NCBI GenBank assembly: GCA_023375785.1
Contig: SZWC01000811.1
Location: 99,684 to 163,683 of the forward strand
Length of the DNA stretch: 64,000 bases
Direction of reading: 5' to 3'
Source: Penium margaritaceum
Taxonomy: Eukaryota; Streptophyta; Zygnematophyceae; Desmidiales; Peniaceae
Made by a program: the position numbers and the translations under genes. The notes under the pieces are model-generated. The model was not told the DNA's origin and did not search any database. It was given only the letters and a program-made list of their open reading frames with translations. Below, in pieces: positions 57,626 through 64,000 of this stretch (the first letter of the stretch is position 1; each line of letters starts with the position of its first letter).

Positions 57626-58474
57626 ATGGTCAACGGTCTTATCCGAGAGTTGTCCGACCTTCTTCGTGACGTCAAAGCTGACAAGCTACAGCAGCTTGCC
57701 TCACAACCCGTTCCCCCGGATTCACCGCCAGGGGTAGGGGCTCACTGGGATTTCACCTCCGAGCGTCTTGCTGCCTGGTGGACCAGTCTTCAGAACAAGC
57801 GCCTCCATCGCTCTTCCGTCACGGGCGTCGCTGCGCTCACCACTGCAGCAGCACCTTCCTCCCTCTCCTCTGCTGCGTCTTCCCCCACCTCCACCGTCTC
57901 CTCTTCCTCTCCTGCCGCTGCCCTCGCTTCCCAGGGTCGTGGCAAGGACAAAGGGAAGGGCAACGGCAAGGGCAAGGATAAGGGTGCTGCCGCTCCCTCA
58001 CAGGTTCCGGGCGCCATTGTGTGCTGGAACTGTGGCTCCACTGAGCACTCTGCTCGTACTTGCCCGGCTCCTCCGGATGACCTCTGCCTCGCCCGCGCCA
58101 TGCGCGCTCACTGGGCTCGCACCTCCGGCCCCTCCTCTACATCCTCACCCTCTGGCTCCGGTGCCCCGTCGCGCTTCTCCGCCCCACCTCCGGCTCAAGC
58201 GTACACCGCCTCCGGCGTGCCTTCTGCTTCGCTGCCTGTTCCTTACCTTTGGGGCTGGCCACCTCCTTACGGTGCCCCTGCGTACTCTGGACCCCCGTCC
58301 TCTGCCTACACCGCTCCACTGTGGTTCCCGCCTTCCTCCGGCGCATCTACTCCAGCTCGGCCTGCGTCAGTGGATGGCGATCGTGGTGATCGTGAGCGTC
58401 ACCTTGAGCAGTCCCTCCTCCAGCTCCTTCGCCTTCGTGATCAGGGAGGTGAGGGTGTTGCACCGCTGGCCTGA
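57626..58474 (+). CDS. copia-B Gag C-terminal part with zinc knuckle (open segment)
   Basis: This 282-codon open part begins VNGLIRELSDLLRDVKADKL. A Ser/Ala/Thr linker and a Lys/Gly-rich basic stretch (GKDKGKGNGKGKDKG) precede the nucleic-acid-binding knuckle CWNCGSTEHSARTC (C-x2-C-x4-H-x4-C) at about residues 134-147, then a Pro/Ser/Tyr-rich spacer. It ends at TGA 58472-58474 and the same frame goes on into protease. The ATG at 57626 is internal to the original Gag; true Gag started upstream. Confidence 0.75.
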   Translation: MVNGLIRELSDLLRDVKADKLQQLASQPVPPDSPPGVGAHWDFTSERLAAWWTSLQNKRLHRSSVTGVAALTTAAAPSSLSSAASSPTSTVSSSSPAAALASQGRGKDKGKGNGKGKDKGAAAPSQVPGAIVCWNCGSTEHSARTCPAPPDDLCLARAMRAHWARTSGPSSTSSPSGSGAPSRFSAPPPAQAYTASGVPSASLPVPYLWGWPPPYGAPAYSGPPSSAYTAPLWFPPSSGASTPARPASVDGDRGDRERHLEQSLLQLLRLRDQGGEGVAPLA

Positions 58475-58480
58475 GGTCTT

Positions 58481-59563
58481 GTGTGTCAGACTGACTGTGT
58501 CCTTCGTGGGGATCCTCCTGGTCATGTTTTGGGTGCCTTGTGTGCATCTGTCCCGTGGATTGAGCATTGGCAGTCTGACTTTCGTCCTCGTTGTCTCTCC
58601 CTTTGTACCTTGTCTCCGTCCTCCATTGGCACTATTGCAACGTCTAGTGTATTGCCCCCTGTGCGCCTGTCCAGTGGCCTCTGGGTCCTTGACTCCGGGG
58701 CTACCCACCATATGACGTCTGTGCGGTCCTCGTTCATCTCGTTAAGCCCCGTCGGTTCTGTCCGCTTTGCTCGTACCGGGTCTGGTCAATTGCTGCCAGT
58801 TCAGGGTGTGGGTGTTGTTCGGTTTGTTGGCCCCAGTGGTGCACTGTATCTGCATGACGTTTTGTACGTGCCTTCACTGGAACTCAGCCTGTTGTCTGTG
58901 TTTTCTCTGGATGAGCAAGGTATGGACTTCACTGCTAGCCGTGGCGTTGGCACAGTCTCTCTTCGATCCTCCCAACGTGCTGTTCTTTGTGGTGTGCGAT
59001 GTGGCAAACTCTACCGTGTCCCCCTGTACGCCCCCTCCGCTCCAGTCGTCAGCGCCGCCCTTGCTCACGTTGCCCCCTCCCTCACTCCTGACCTTGTCTG
59101 TCTCTTACATCGTCACCTTGGTCATGTTCACATCGATGCCGTTCATAGAATGCTGCGTCTCCAGCCTGCTCTTGGTCTCTCCCCTTCTACCTTCCCTGCC
59201 CCTTGCCCTGCGTATTGTCTTGAATGTGCACAAGGGAAGATGCATCAATCTCCTTTCTCTCCTTCTCAGTCTCAGTCTTCCCATCCCCTTGATCGTGTTC
59301 ATGCGGATGTCATGGGGCCCTTGCCTCATGACCTCCTTGGTGACGTGGGACGCTACATCTTATGTCTTACCGATGACTTTTCTCGCTTTCGGTCGGTGTT
59401 CGTGCTCCGTCAAAAGAGCGACGTTTGCTCCTTCATAGAGTCTTGGCTTGTCCAGGCTGAACGTGCCTGTCAGCGGTCATTACGCGTTCTCCGCAGCGAC
59501 CGTGGCGGCGAATTCCTTGGTCCCACCGCTCGTCTTCTCGAGTCTCGTGGGGTGTGTCTGTAG
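58481..59563 (+). CDS. copia-B protease and integrase (open segment)
   Basis: A 360-codon open stretch in the gag frame. The protease active site is DSG in GLWVLDSGATHHMT (about residues 70-83), followed by LYLHDVLYVPSLELSLLS. The integrase zinc domain is HRHLGHVHIDAVHRML ... CLECAQGKMH (H-x3-H, C-x2-C). The integrase core starts at DRVHADVMGPL (first Asp) and SDRGGEFLG (second Asp). The segment ends at TAG 59561; the third catalytic residue lies just beyond it in NGVSERWNR. Protease processes the polyprotein and integrase inserts cDNA; all catalytic residues are present, but the TAG splits the core. Confidence 0.85.
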   Translation: MCQTDCVLRGDPPGHVLGALCASVPWIEHWQSDFRPRCLSLCTLSPSSIGTIATSSVLPPVRLSSGLWVLDSGATHHMTSVRSSFISLSPVGSVRFARTGSGQLLPVQGVGVVRFVGPSGALYLHDVLYVPSLELSLLSVFSLDEQGMDFTASRGVGTVSLRSSQRAVLCGVRCGKLYRVPLYAPSAPVVSAALAHVAPSLTPDLVCLLHRHLGHVHIDAVHRMLRLQPALGLSPSTFPAPCPAYCLECAQGKMHQSPFSPSQSQSSHPLDRVHADVMGPLPHDLLGDVGRYILCLTDDFSRFRSVFVLRQKSDVCSFIESWLVQAERACQRSLRVLRSDRGGEFLGPTARLLESRGVCL

Positions 59564-59971
59564 ACATCTGCTCCATACACACACCAAAAAAACGGTGTCT
59601 CTGAGCGTTGGAACCGGACGCTTGCCGATGGTGTCCGCACGCTCCTGTCTGATTCTGGCCTGCCGCTACTCTTTGCCTTTGAAGCTATGTGCTACATGAT
59701 GTGGATCTGGAACCGTGTTCCTCACGGCCCCCTTCCCCGCACTGTCATCCCGTTTGAGCGCTGGCATGGCCGTCAGGCTGACCTTCGTCTAGCTCGGGTC
59801 TGGGGTAGTATCGCTTCTGTCTGGCTACCGGAGGATCTCCGTGATGGCAAACTGTCCCCTCGTGGTTGCCTGTGCCCCTTTCTCGGGGTGTCTACCCAGT
59901 CCAAGGCATGGCGTTTCTGGGACCCTGTCCACCAGCGTGTCATTGAGTCTCGCGACGCTTTGTTTTTTTAG
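59564..59971 (+). pseudogene. copia-B integrase C-terminal part
   Basis: Same frame after the TAG: APYTHQKNGVSERWNRTLAD with the catalytic Glu, then FEAMCYMMWIWNRVPH, PFERWHGRQADLRLARVWG, LSPRGCLCPFLGV, and RFWDPVHQRVIESRDALFF. These are the standard copia features between integrase core and RT. It ends at TAG 59969. Confidence 0.8.
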
Positions 59972-61471
59972 TTGATCTTCCTTCGCGACCTCGATCGCCT
60001 GCCCCCGGTCTCCTCCCTCCTGCCCCTCTCTCGGCTGAGGGGGGATGTCCGTCCTGCCATTCCGGCAATCCCTGTTGCCTCACCGCAATTCTCATCCTCG
60101 TTGCAGTCCTCGTCGTCTGGGCCTGTCCCTACCTTCTCTACGTCCTCTTCACCCGACGTATCGTCCGCGTCCAGTTCCTCCGAGGCACCGTCCTCTCCAG
60201 TCACCAACTCTCCCCAGTCTACCTCTCCAGTCACCAACTCTCCCCAGTCAGCCCCGTCTCCCGCTGTCTCGTCCAGCCCGGGCACACCTCTAGTTGCCAC
60301 TTCACCTGCAGCCTCTCCCTTTCGGGTTTCTGACCCGCCTCCGCATGTCACCACTGGTCCTGCTCCTACCTCACCCTTCGTCCGGGAGGGGCGTCTTCGT
60401 GCACTCCCACATCGTTCTAGCACTTCCCTCACCTCAACACGTCCTCCTCAATCTCAGACTGCACACCCCCCTTTTCACCCTACTGGCATGGACGCGATGG
60501 GCTTAGCTACTGGGGTTGTCCACCCTAGTTCTACCCTTGGCTACGCGCTCCTATGTTCGGAGCATGAGCGAGCCTTGGAAGCCGCCATCTTGAGTAGTGT
60601 AGCCGAGTGTCACGCCACGTCGGCCATGACTGTCTTGCCCCCTGAGCCTACCACTGTACGTCAAGCACGTGCAGCCTCTGACGCACAGCAGTGGGAGACT
60701 GCAATGCGTGCTGAGCTCAACGCCCTTGATGATCATGCGGTGTATGATCTTGTCGATCTGCCACCTGGGCGCAAAGCCATCGACGCTCGTTGGGTGTTTC
60801 GGCGTAAGCACAAACCCAATGGTGCACTCGACAAGTACAAGGTGCGCCTCACGGCTAAGGGGTTCTCCCAGGTCCCAGGCATCAAATTCGACGAGACGTT
60901 TGCACTAGTCGGGCGATACACCACAGCTAGAGCACTATTGAGTCTTGTGGCCCACCACGACTGGGAGCTGGAGCAAATGGATGTGAACAATGCGTTCCTC
61001 CACAGACAACTGGATGAGGAGATCTACATGGTCCAGCCACCTGGCTTCTCCGATGGCACTGACCGAGTCTGGCAACTGCGGAAGGCCCTATATGGCTTGA
61101 AGCAGTCGCCTCGGTGCTGGAACCAAGAAATCACCTCCACTCTTGAGAAAGGAGGATACCGACGTAGTACGGTGGATCCCTCTCTCTTTGTCACTCCGCC
61201 CTCAATCCCCTTTGTGGCTGTTCTCGTCTACGTGGACGACCTGCTGATAGCGTCACCCAGCCAGGCTGTTGTGAAGTCGGTGAAGACGCTCTTGCAGTCA
61301 GCGTATAAGATGAAAGACTTGGGGCCTGCCCGAGTCTTCTTGGGCATGAAGCTTGAGCACGACCGTTCTTGTCGCACACTTCATGTTCACCAGGCTGCAT
61401 ACATTCGTGGGGAGCGCTTTACGTCCCAGCTTGAGTCCACTCCCACAGCGTCAACACCCATGACCCAGTAG
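59972..61471 (+). CDS. copia-B reverse transcriptase (open segment)
   Basis: A 499-codon stretch still in the frame that began at 56900. Residues 1-170 are a Ser/Pro/Thr-rich linker. RT (RVT_2) occupies about 225-470: ALDDHAVYDLVDLPPG, RWVFRRKHKPNG, RLTAKGFSQVPGIKFDETF, QMDVNNAFLHRQLDEEIYM, KALYGLKQSPRCW, the catalytic YVDD at 420-423 (VLVYVDDLLIASP), and MKDLGPARVFLGMKL. All core motifs are intact. It terminates at TAG 61469-61471, shortly after a frameshift: the following RNase H is in the +2 frame. TTG is given as first codon because the segment is internal to a polyprotein. Confidence 0.9.
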   Translation: MIFLRDLDRLPPVSSLLPLSRLRGDVRPAIPAIPVASPQFSSSLQSSSSGPVPTFSTSSSPDVSSASSSSEAPSSPVTNSPQSTSPVTNSPQSAPSPAVSSSPGTPLVATSPAASPFRVSDPPPHVTTGPAPTSPFVREGRLRALPHRSSTSLTSTRPPQSQTAHPPFHPTGMDAMGLATGVVHPSSTLGYALLCSEHERALEAAILSSVAECHATSAMTVLPPEPTTVRQARAASDAQQWETAMRAELNALDDHAVYDLVDLPPGRKAIDARWVFRRKHKPNGALDKYKVRLTAKGFSQVPGIKFDETFALVGRYTTARALLSLVAHHDWELEQMDVNNAFLHRQLDEEIYMVQPPGFSDGTDRVWQLRKALYGLKQSPRCWNQEITSTLEKGGYRRSTVDPSLFVTPPSIPFVAVLVYVDDLLIASPSQAVVKSVKTLLQSAYKMKDLGPARVFLGMKLEHDRSCRTLHVHQAAYIRGERFTSQLESTPTASTPMTQ

Positions 61472-61884
61472 GACAGAGGCTGCTGAAGACAATGGATGTG
61501 TCTAAGCTGGGGGAGACAGTCAACGTGACAGACTACCTTTGCGTCATTGGGTCACTAATGTATCTGGCTACGACAACCAGGGCAGATGTCGCCTTCTCAG
61601 TGAACTTCCTTGCTCAGTTCTCACAGGCTCCAAGAGCACGACACATGGACGCAGCACTGCGTGTTGTCAGGTATGCTCTCTCCACTACACGCACCGGGCT
61701 GTGCTATCGAGCGCACCCGTCGATTGTAGTGGATGGATACACAGACAGCGACTGGGCACATGACACCGACGCTCGGAGTCGTACAGGTTACATCTTCCTC
61801 TTTGGTGTTCTGCTTTGTGCCGTTCCTGTACAGTTTACTGTGACCACTCGGCCGTGTCCATACTCGTGCAGATCCCTGAGGTAG
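61472..61884 (+). pseudogene. copia-B RNase H, frameshifted and truncated
   Basis: DVSKLGETVNVTDYLCVIG, SLMYLATTTRADVAFSVN, MDAALRVVRYALSTTRTGL and DGYTDSDWAHDTDARSRTGYIFLFG match the start of copia RNase H. After GYIFLFG (about 61805) similarity stops: the expected STAEAEY-like and later catalytic motifs are absent. The rest of the frame (to TAG-free stop 61884) runs toward LTR C. About two thirds of the domain and the element's 3' end are missing. Confidence 0.8.
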
Positions 61885-62456
61885 GCGGCCCTGGTGACAC
61901 CAGCGCGACGACAGGCGGCGGACTACCCGTCTGGAGCTGACCGACCAGTGTTCCAGAGCCCCAGATGTCACCGGGACTCCTTGCTGTGCCTTCTACGTCT
62001 TGCAGGCGCCTTTCGGCGGACTGGGCATGAGGCCCATTTGCATGTTTTTGCATTGTATACTCGCTGTCAGTCGATGGATGCATGCATGTGTCCAGTCATT
62101 GCGTGCGTCTTTTGATTCTGCATGTCTAGGTTCAGATGGCGTAGGATTCCGACATGTGTGCGCAGAGTTACGACCAAAACAATGGTTTTGGGCCGGTTTT
62201 AGGACAGCTCTTGGACTGCCGCGTGCGACACCCGCCGTGCGCCGCGGCAGGTATTTATGCCCTGGACCTGTCAGTTGTCATCTCTCTCTGCATATGCTAT
62301 ATTGAAGCATTCTGACACTTCGACTTGTGTCTCCTAGTCAAACCCTTGCCGTTGTGTGTACGACCTGTGACTGTCGTCACCGTCTGACTAGGCACTGACG
62401 CCCGGTCAGCGGCTGTGTTGCTAGGAAGCTTCTACGCACTTTCTCATGGTATCAAA
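61868..62456 (+). repeat. LTR C, 5'-truncated, followed by primer site
   Basis: Homologous to the right 700 bp of LTR A, including AGCTGACCGACCAGTG-like text, GGCCCATTTGCATGTTTT, TCTAGGTTCAGATGGCGTAG, the GC hairpin and TATTTATG near 62254. It ends TTTCTCA directly before TGGTATC. The tandem-repeat half of U3 seen in LTR A is missing. Because a primer site follows, this is a 5' LTR belonging to an element extending rightward. Confidence 0.75.
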
Positions 62457-62898
62457 GCAGTGAGACAGTTCTCACTGAGCTACGCAGCAGAGACGCAGCA
62501 GAGCAGCAGCAGTGAGAGTCACCGCTGCAGCAGATCTTCTGGGACCCGTTGGAGACGGCCGTTCGCCGTCCGCGCACTCCACCCACCACGTGAGATCGCA
62601 GCTGNGACACTTTGACTTGTGTCTCCTAGCCAAACCCTTGCCGTTGTGTGTACGACCTGTGACTGTCGTCACCGTCTGACTAGGCACTGACGCCCGGTCA
62701 GCGGCTGTGTTGCTAGGAAGCTTCTACGCACTTTCTCATGGTATCAAAGCAGTGAGACAGTTCTCACTGAGCTACGCAGCAGAGACGCAGCAGAGCAGCA
62801 GCAGTGAGAGTCACCGCTGCAGCAGATCTTCTGGGACCCGTTGGAGACGGCCGTTCGCCGTCCGCACACTCCACCCACCACGTGAGATCGCAGCTGCT
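62314..62898 (+). repeat. ~292-bp direct duplication around a single N
   Basis: 62314-62604 and 62606-62898 are almost identical (they begin GACACTTCGACTTG and GACACTTTGACTTG) and are separated by one N at 62605. Each includes the LTR end, the primer site and the first leader bases. This looks like two contig ends joined without merging their overlap. Confidence 0.8.
62457..62474 (+). other. Primer-binding site of copia-C (tRNA-iMet), first copy
   Basis: TGGTATCAAAGCAGTGAG follows the LTR end; it recurs at 62749 after the N. It resembles the copia-B site with one change (CAAAGC for CAGAGC) in the part complementary to initiator Met tRNA. Confidence 0.75.
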
Positions 62899-63440
62899 GA
62901 GGCAGCAGCAGCAGCGCGTACCGCCACACAGAGGTGTGTGGCGGCTGCGGTGCGTGCAGCCGCCACTTCCCCCCACAGCCGCAGCAGCAGAGGCGGCGGC
63001 GGCAACCGCGCAGCAGTAGCGCAACAGCAGCGGCCGTCACAGCAGCGTGGCAGCAGCGGCGCCAGTAGCAGCGCAGCAGCGGCGTTGGCAGCAGCAGCGC
63101 AGCAGCCGCAGCGGCACAGCAGCAGCAGTGAAATTCGCGGCGGCAGCAGCAGCGCAGCAGTGGCAGCAGCAGCAGCACGCGGCGGCGGCAGCCAGCAGCA
63201 GCGCACGGCGGCGGCAGCCAGCAGCAGCTGCAGCGCGCAGCAGCAGCGCCGCGCGCAGCAGCAGCCGCCGCGCGCAGCAGCAGCAGCAGCAGCACAGCCG
63301 CCGCTGCCACCGCTGTACATGCAGCTACGTAGCTGCTGCTGCAGCTGACAGCACAGCTGCAACAGCAGCTGGGCGGAAGCTGCTGCGCAGCTTCTGCGGA
63401 GCTGCCCGCGCCACCGCGCAGCGGCACAACCGTGACAAGA
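62775..63440 (+). repeat. CAG-rich leader of copia-C
   Basis: Dense GCAGCAG, GCGGCGGCAG and CAGCAGCGC triplets to about 63350, then mixed sequence and an A-run (63431-63438). Open frames of 200 or more codons on both strands are Ala/Gln/Ser or Cys/Leu-rich and have no domain. Same position relative to the primer site as in copia-B. Confidence 0.75.
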
Positions 63441-63463
63441 AAAAAAAATAGGAGGGGACGAGC

Positions 63464-63532
63464 TGACGTCAGCATTGTTGGTTGCTGACGTCATCAGGTC
63501 GTGCTGACGTCAGCAACCACTTGCTGACGTCA
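63464..63532. promoter_or_regulatory. Four TGACGTCA palindromes at ~20-bp spacing
   Basis: Exact TGACGTCA at 63464-63471, 63486-63493, 63505-63512 and 63525-63532, spaced 22, 19 and 20 bp. All are preceded by GC and three are followed by GC. TGACGTCA is the core bound by bZIP factors of the CREB/ATF type and, in plants, TGA-type factors. Confidence 0.7.
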
Positions 63533-63656
63533 GCATTACACTTAGCCAAGTTTTCAACCGAAAAGTCAAAAGTTGCCAGCGTTTCAACTCCCCGAGAAAC
63601 GCAGACGGTTTTGAAATCCGGCAAACTTGACCTGTCGTCCCATAGTGAGCGGCGAC

Positions 63657-64000
63657 ATGAGTTCGCCCGACGACAAGGACAAGGGACCAGGTGATCCCTC
63701 CTCCTCTTCTTCAGGGGTATTGAGCCCTCGCTCACAGGCCATTGAGGACCTGCGCAGCCAGCAGGAGGAGATGCGTCGTCTGCAGCGAGAGCAGACTGAC
63801 GCGATCCGCACGCTGACTGAGCTCCTGCGCGCTCAGTCCACGGCTCCTCCGCGGATTTCTGAGGGAGCTGCCGGCGTTGCGGCCTCCACCCAGCACTCGG
63901 CTCAGGTGCCCGTGACAGGTGCCCCGCCTGCTTCACCTCCTGGTGTGGTCTCCCCACCACCTGCGGACCTCCTTGATGACGAGCCATTCATGCCAGGCTT
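63657..64000 (+). CDS. copia-C Gag N-terminus (partial, runs off window)
   Basis: An open frame starts at ATG 63657 (MSSPDDKDKGPGD) and has no stop through 64000 (114 codons). A Ser-rich start is followed by a predicted coiled coil (IEDLRSQQEEMRRLQREQ, DAIRTLTELLRAQS) and a Pro/Ala/Ser-rich stretch ending near LLDDEPFMPG. Composition and position after LTR, primer site and leader suggest Gag. No conserved domain is reached before the window ends. Confidence 0.55.
   Translation, partial: MSSPDDKDKGPGDPSSSSSGVLSPRSQAIEDLRSQQEEMRRLQREQTDAIRTLTELLRAQSTAPPRISEGAAGVAASTQHSAQVPVTGAPPASPPGVVSPPPADLLDDEPFMPG

Noticed and set aside
57768-58715. 315-codon Leu/Pro-rich frame overlapping copia-B gag and protease
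   Set aside because: Wrong frame relative to the zinc knuckle and DSG motifs; no recognisable domain.
56969-59563. Alternative genetic code with TAG = Gln
   Set aside because: Several TAGs align with Trp TGG in the related copy, the chromovirus and copia-1 also have TGA/TAA lesions, and CAG is used abundantly as a normal Gln codon. Mutational decay explains the pattern better.

Overview
The window reads as pericentromeric or centromere-like heterochromatin of a plant-lineage (streptophyte) nuclear genome. The evidence is about 29 kb of ~190-bp satellite DNA, Ty1/copia and chromodomain-bearing Ty3/gypsy LTR retrotransposons with plant-type primer sites, very low gene content, and many decayed reading frames. 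A charophyte alga such as Chara would fit the style of the elements, but that is an impression; the sequence alone does not prove the species. No ordinary host gene, rRNA or tRNA gene was recognised.

Layout. Positions 1-46858 are one satellite array interrupted by insertions. Six diverged monomer types follow one another in fixed order and form a higher-order repeat (HOR) of about 1.14 kb. The array runs in + orientation from 1 to 25319, is inverted from 25320 to 41022, and is + again to 46858, where it stops inside a monomer. Three insertions interrupt it. (i) Copia-1 (1313-7529, minus strand) has a GTATC target duplication. (ii) A degenerate minus-strand retroelement fragment (15100-17592) has no target duplication, and satellite was lost around it. 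(iii) A chromovirus (30190-38894, plus strand) has a TCATA duplication. The HOR phase is unbroken across (i) and (iii), so those were clean integrations into an existing array.

Positions 46859-64000 are satellite-free and consist of overlapping pieces of copia-type elements, all on the plus strand. Fragment A (46859-53406) has a gag remnant, a CAG-rich tract, a long coiled-coil/acidic frame and a 1.3-kb LTR. Copia-B (about 54437-61810) has a short putative LTR, a primer site, a CAG-rich leader, and gag-protease-integrase-RT, and is cut inside RNase H. Copia-C starts with a 5'-truncated LTR of the same family as A's, then a primer site, a CAG-rich leader, four TGACGTCA palindromes and the start of gag, running off the window.

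How the parts work together. Each element would be transcribed from its LTR, make Gag and Pol (the chromovirus probably by -1 frameshifting at a GGGTTTT heptamer), prime cDNA from initiator Met tRNA or a half of it, and reintegrate. All autonomous copies here carry stops or frameshifts and look dead. The most notable features are the six-monomer HOR and its rearrangements, the half-tRNA primer site, the frameshift signal, hairpin arrays in the chromovirus LTR, the strong TAG bias among in-frame stops, and the TGACGTCA cluster. Two assembly gaps (38152-38258 and the single N at 62605) limit interpretation locally.
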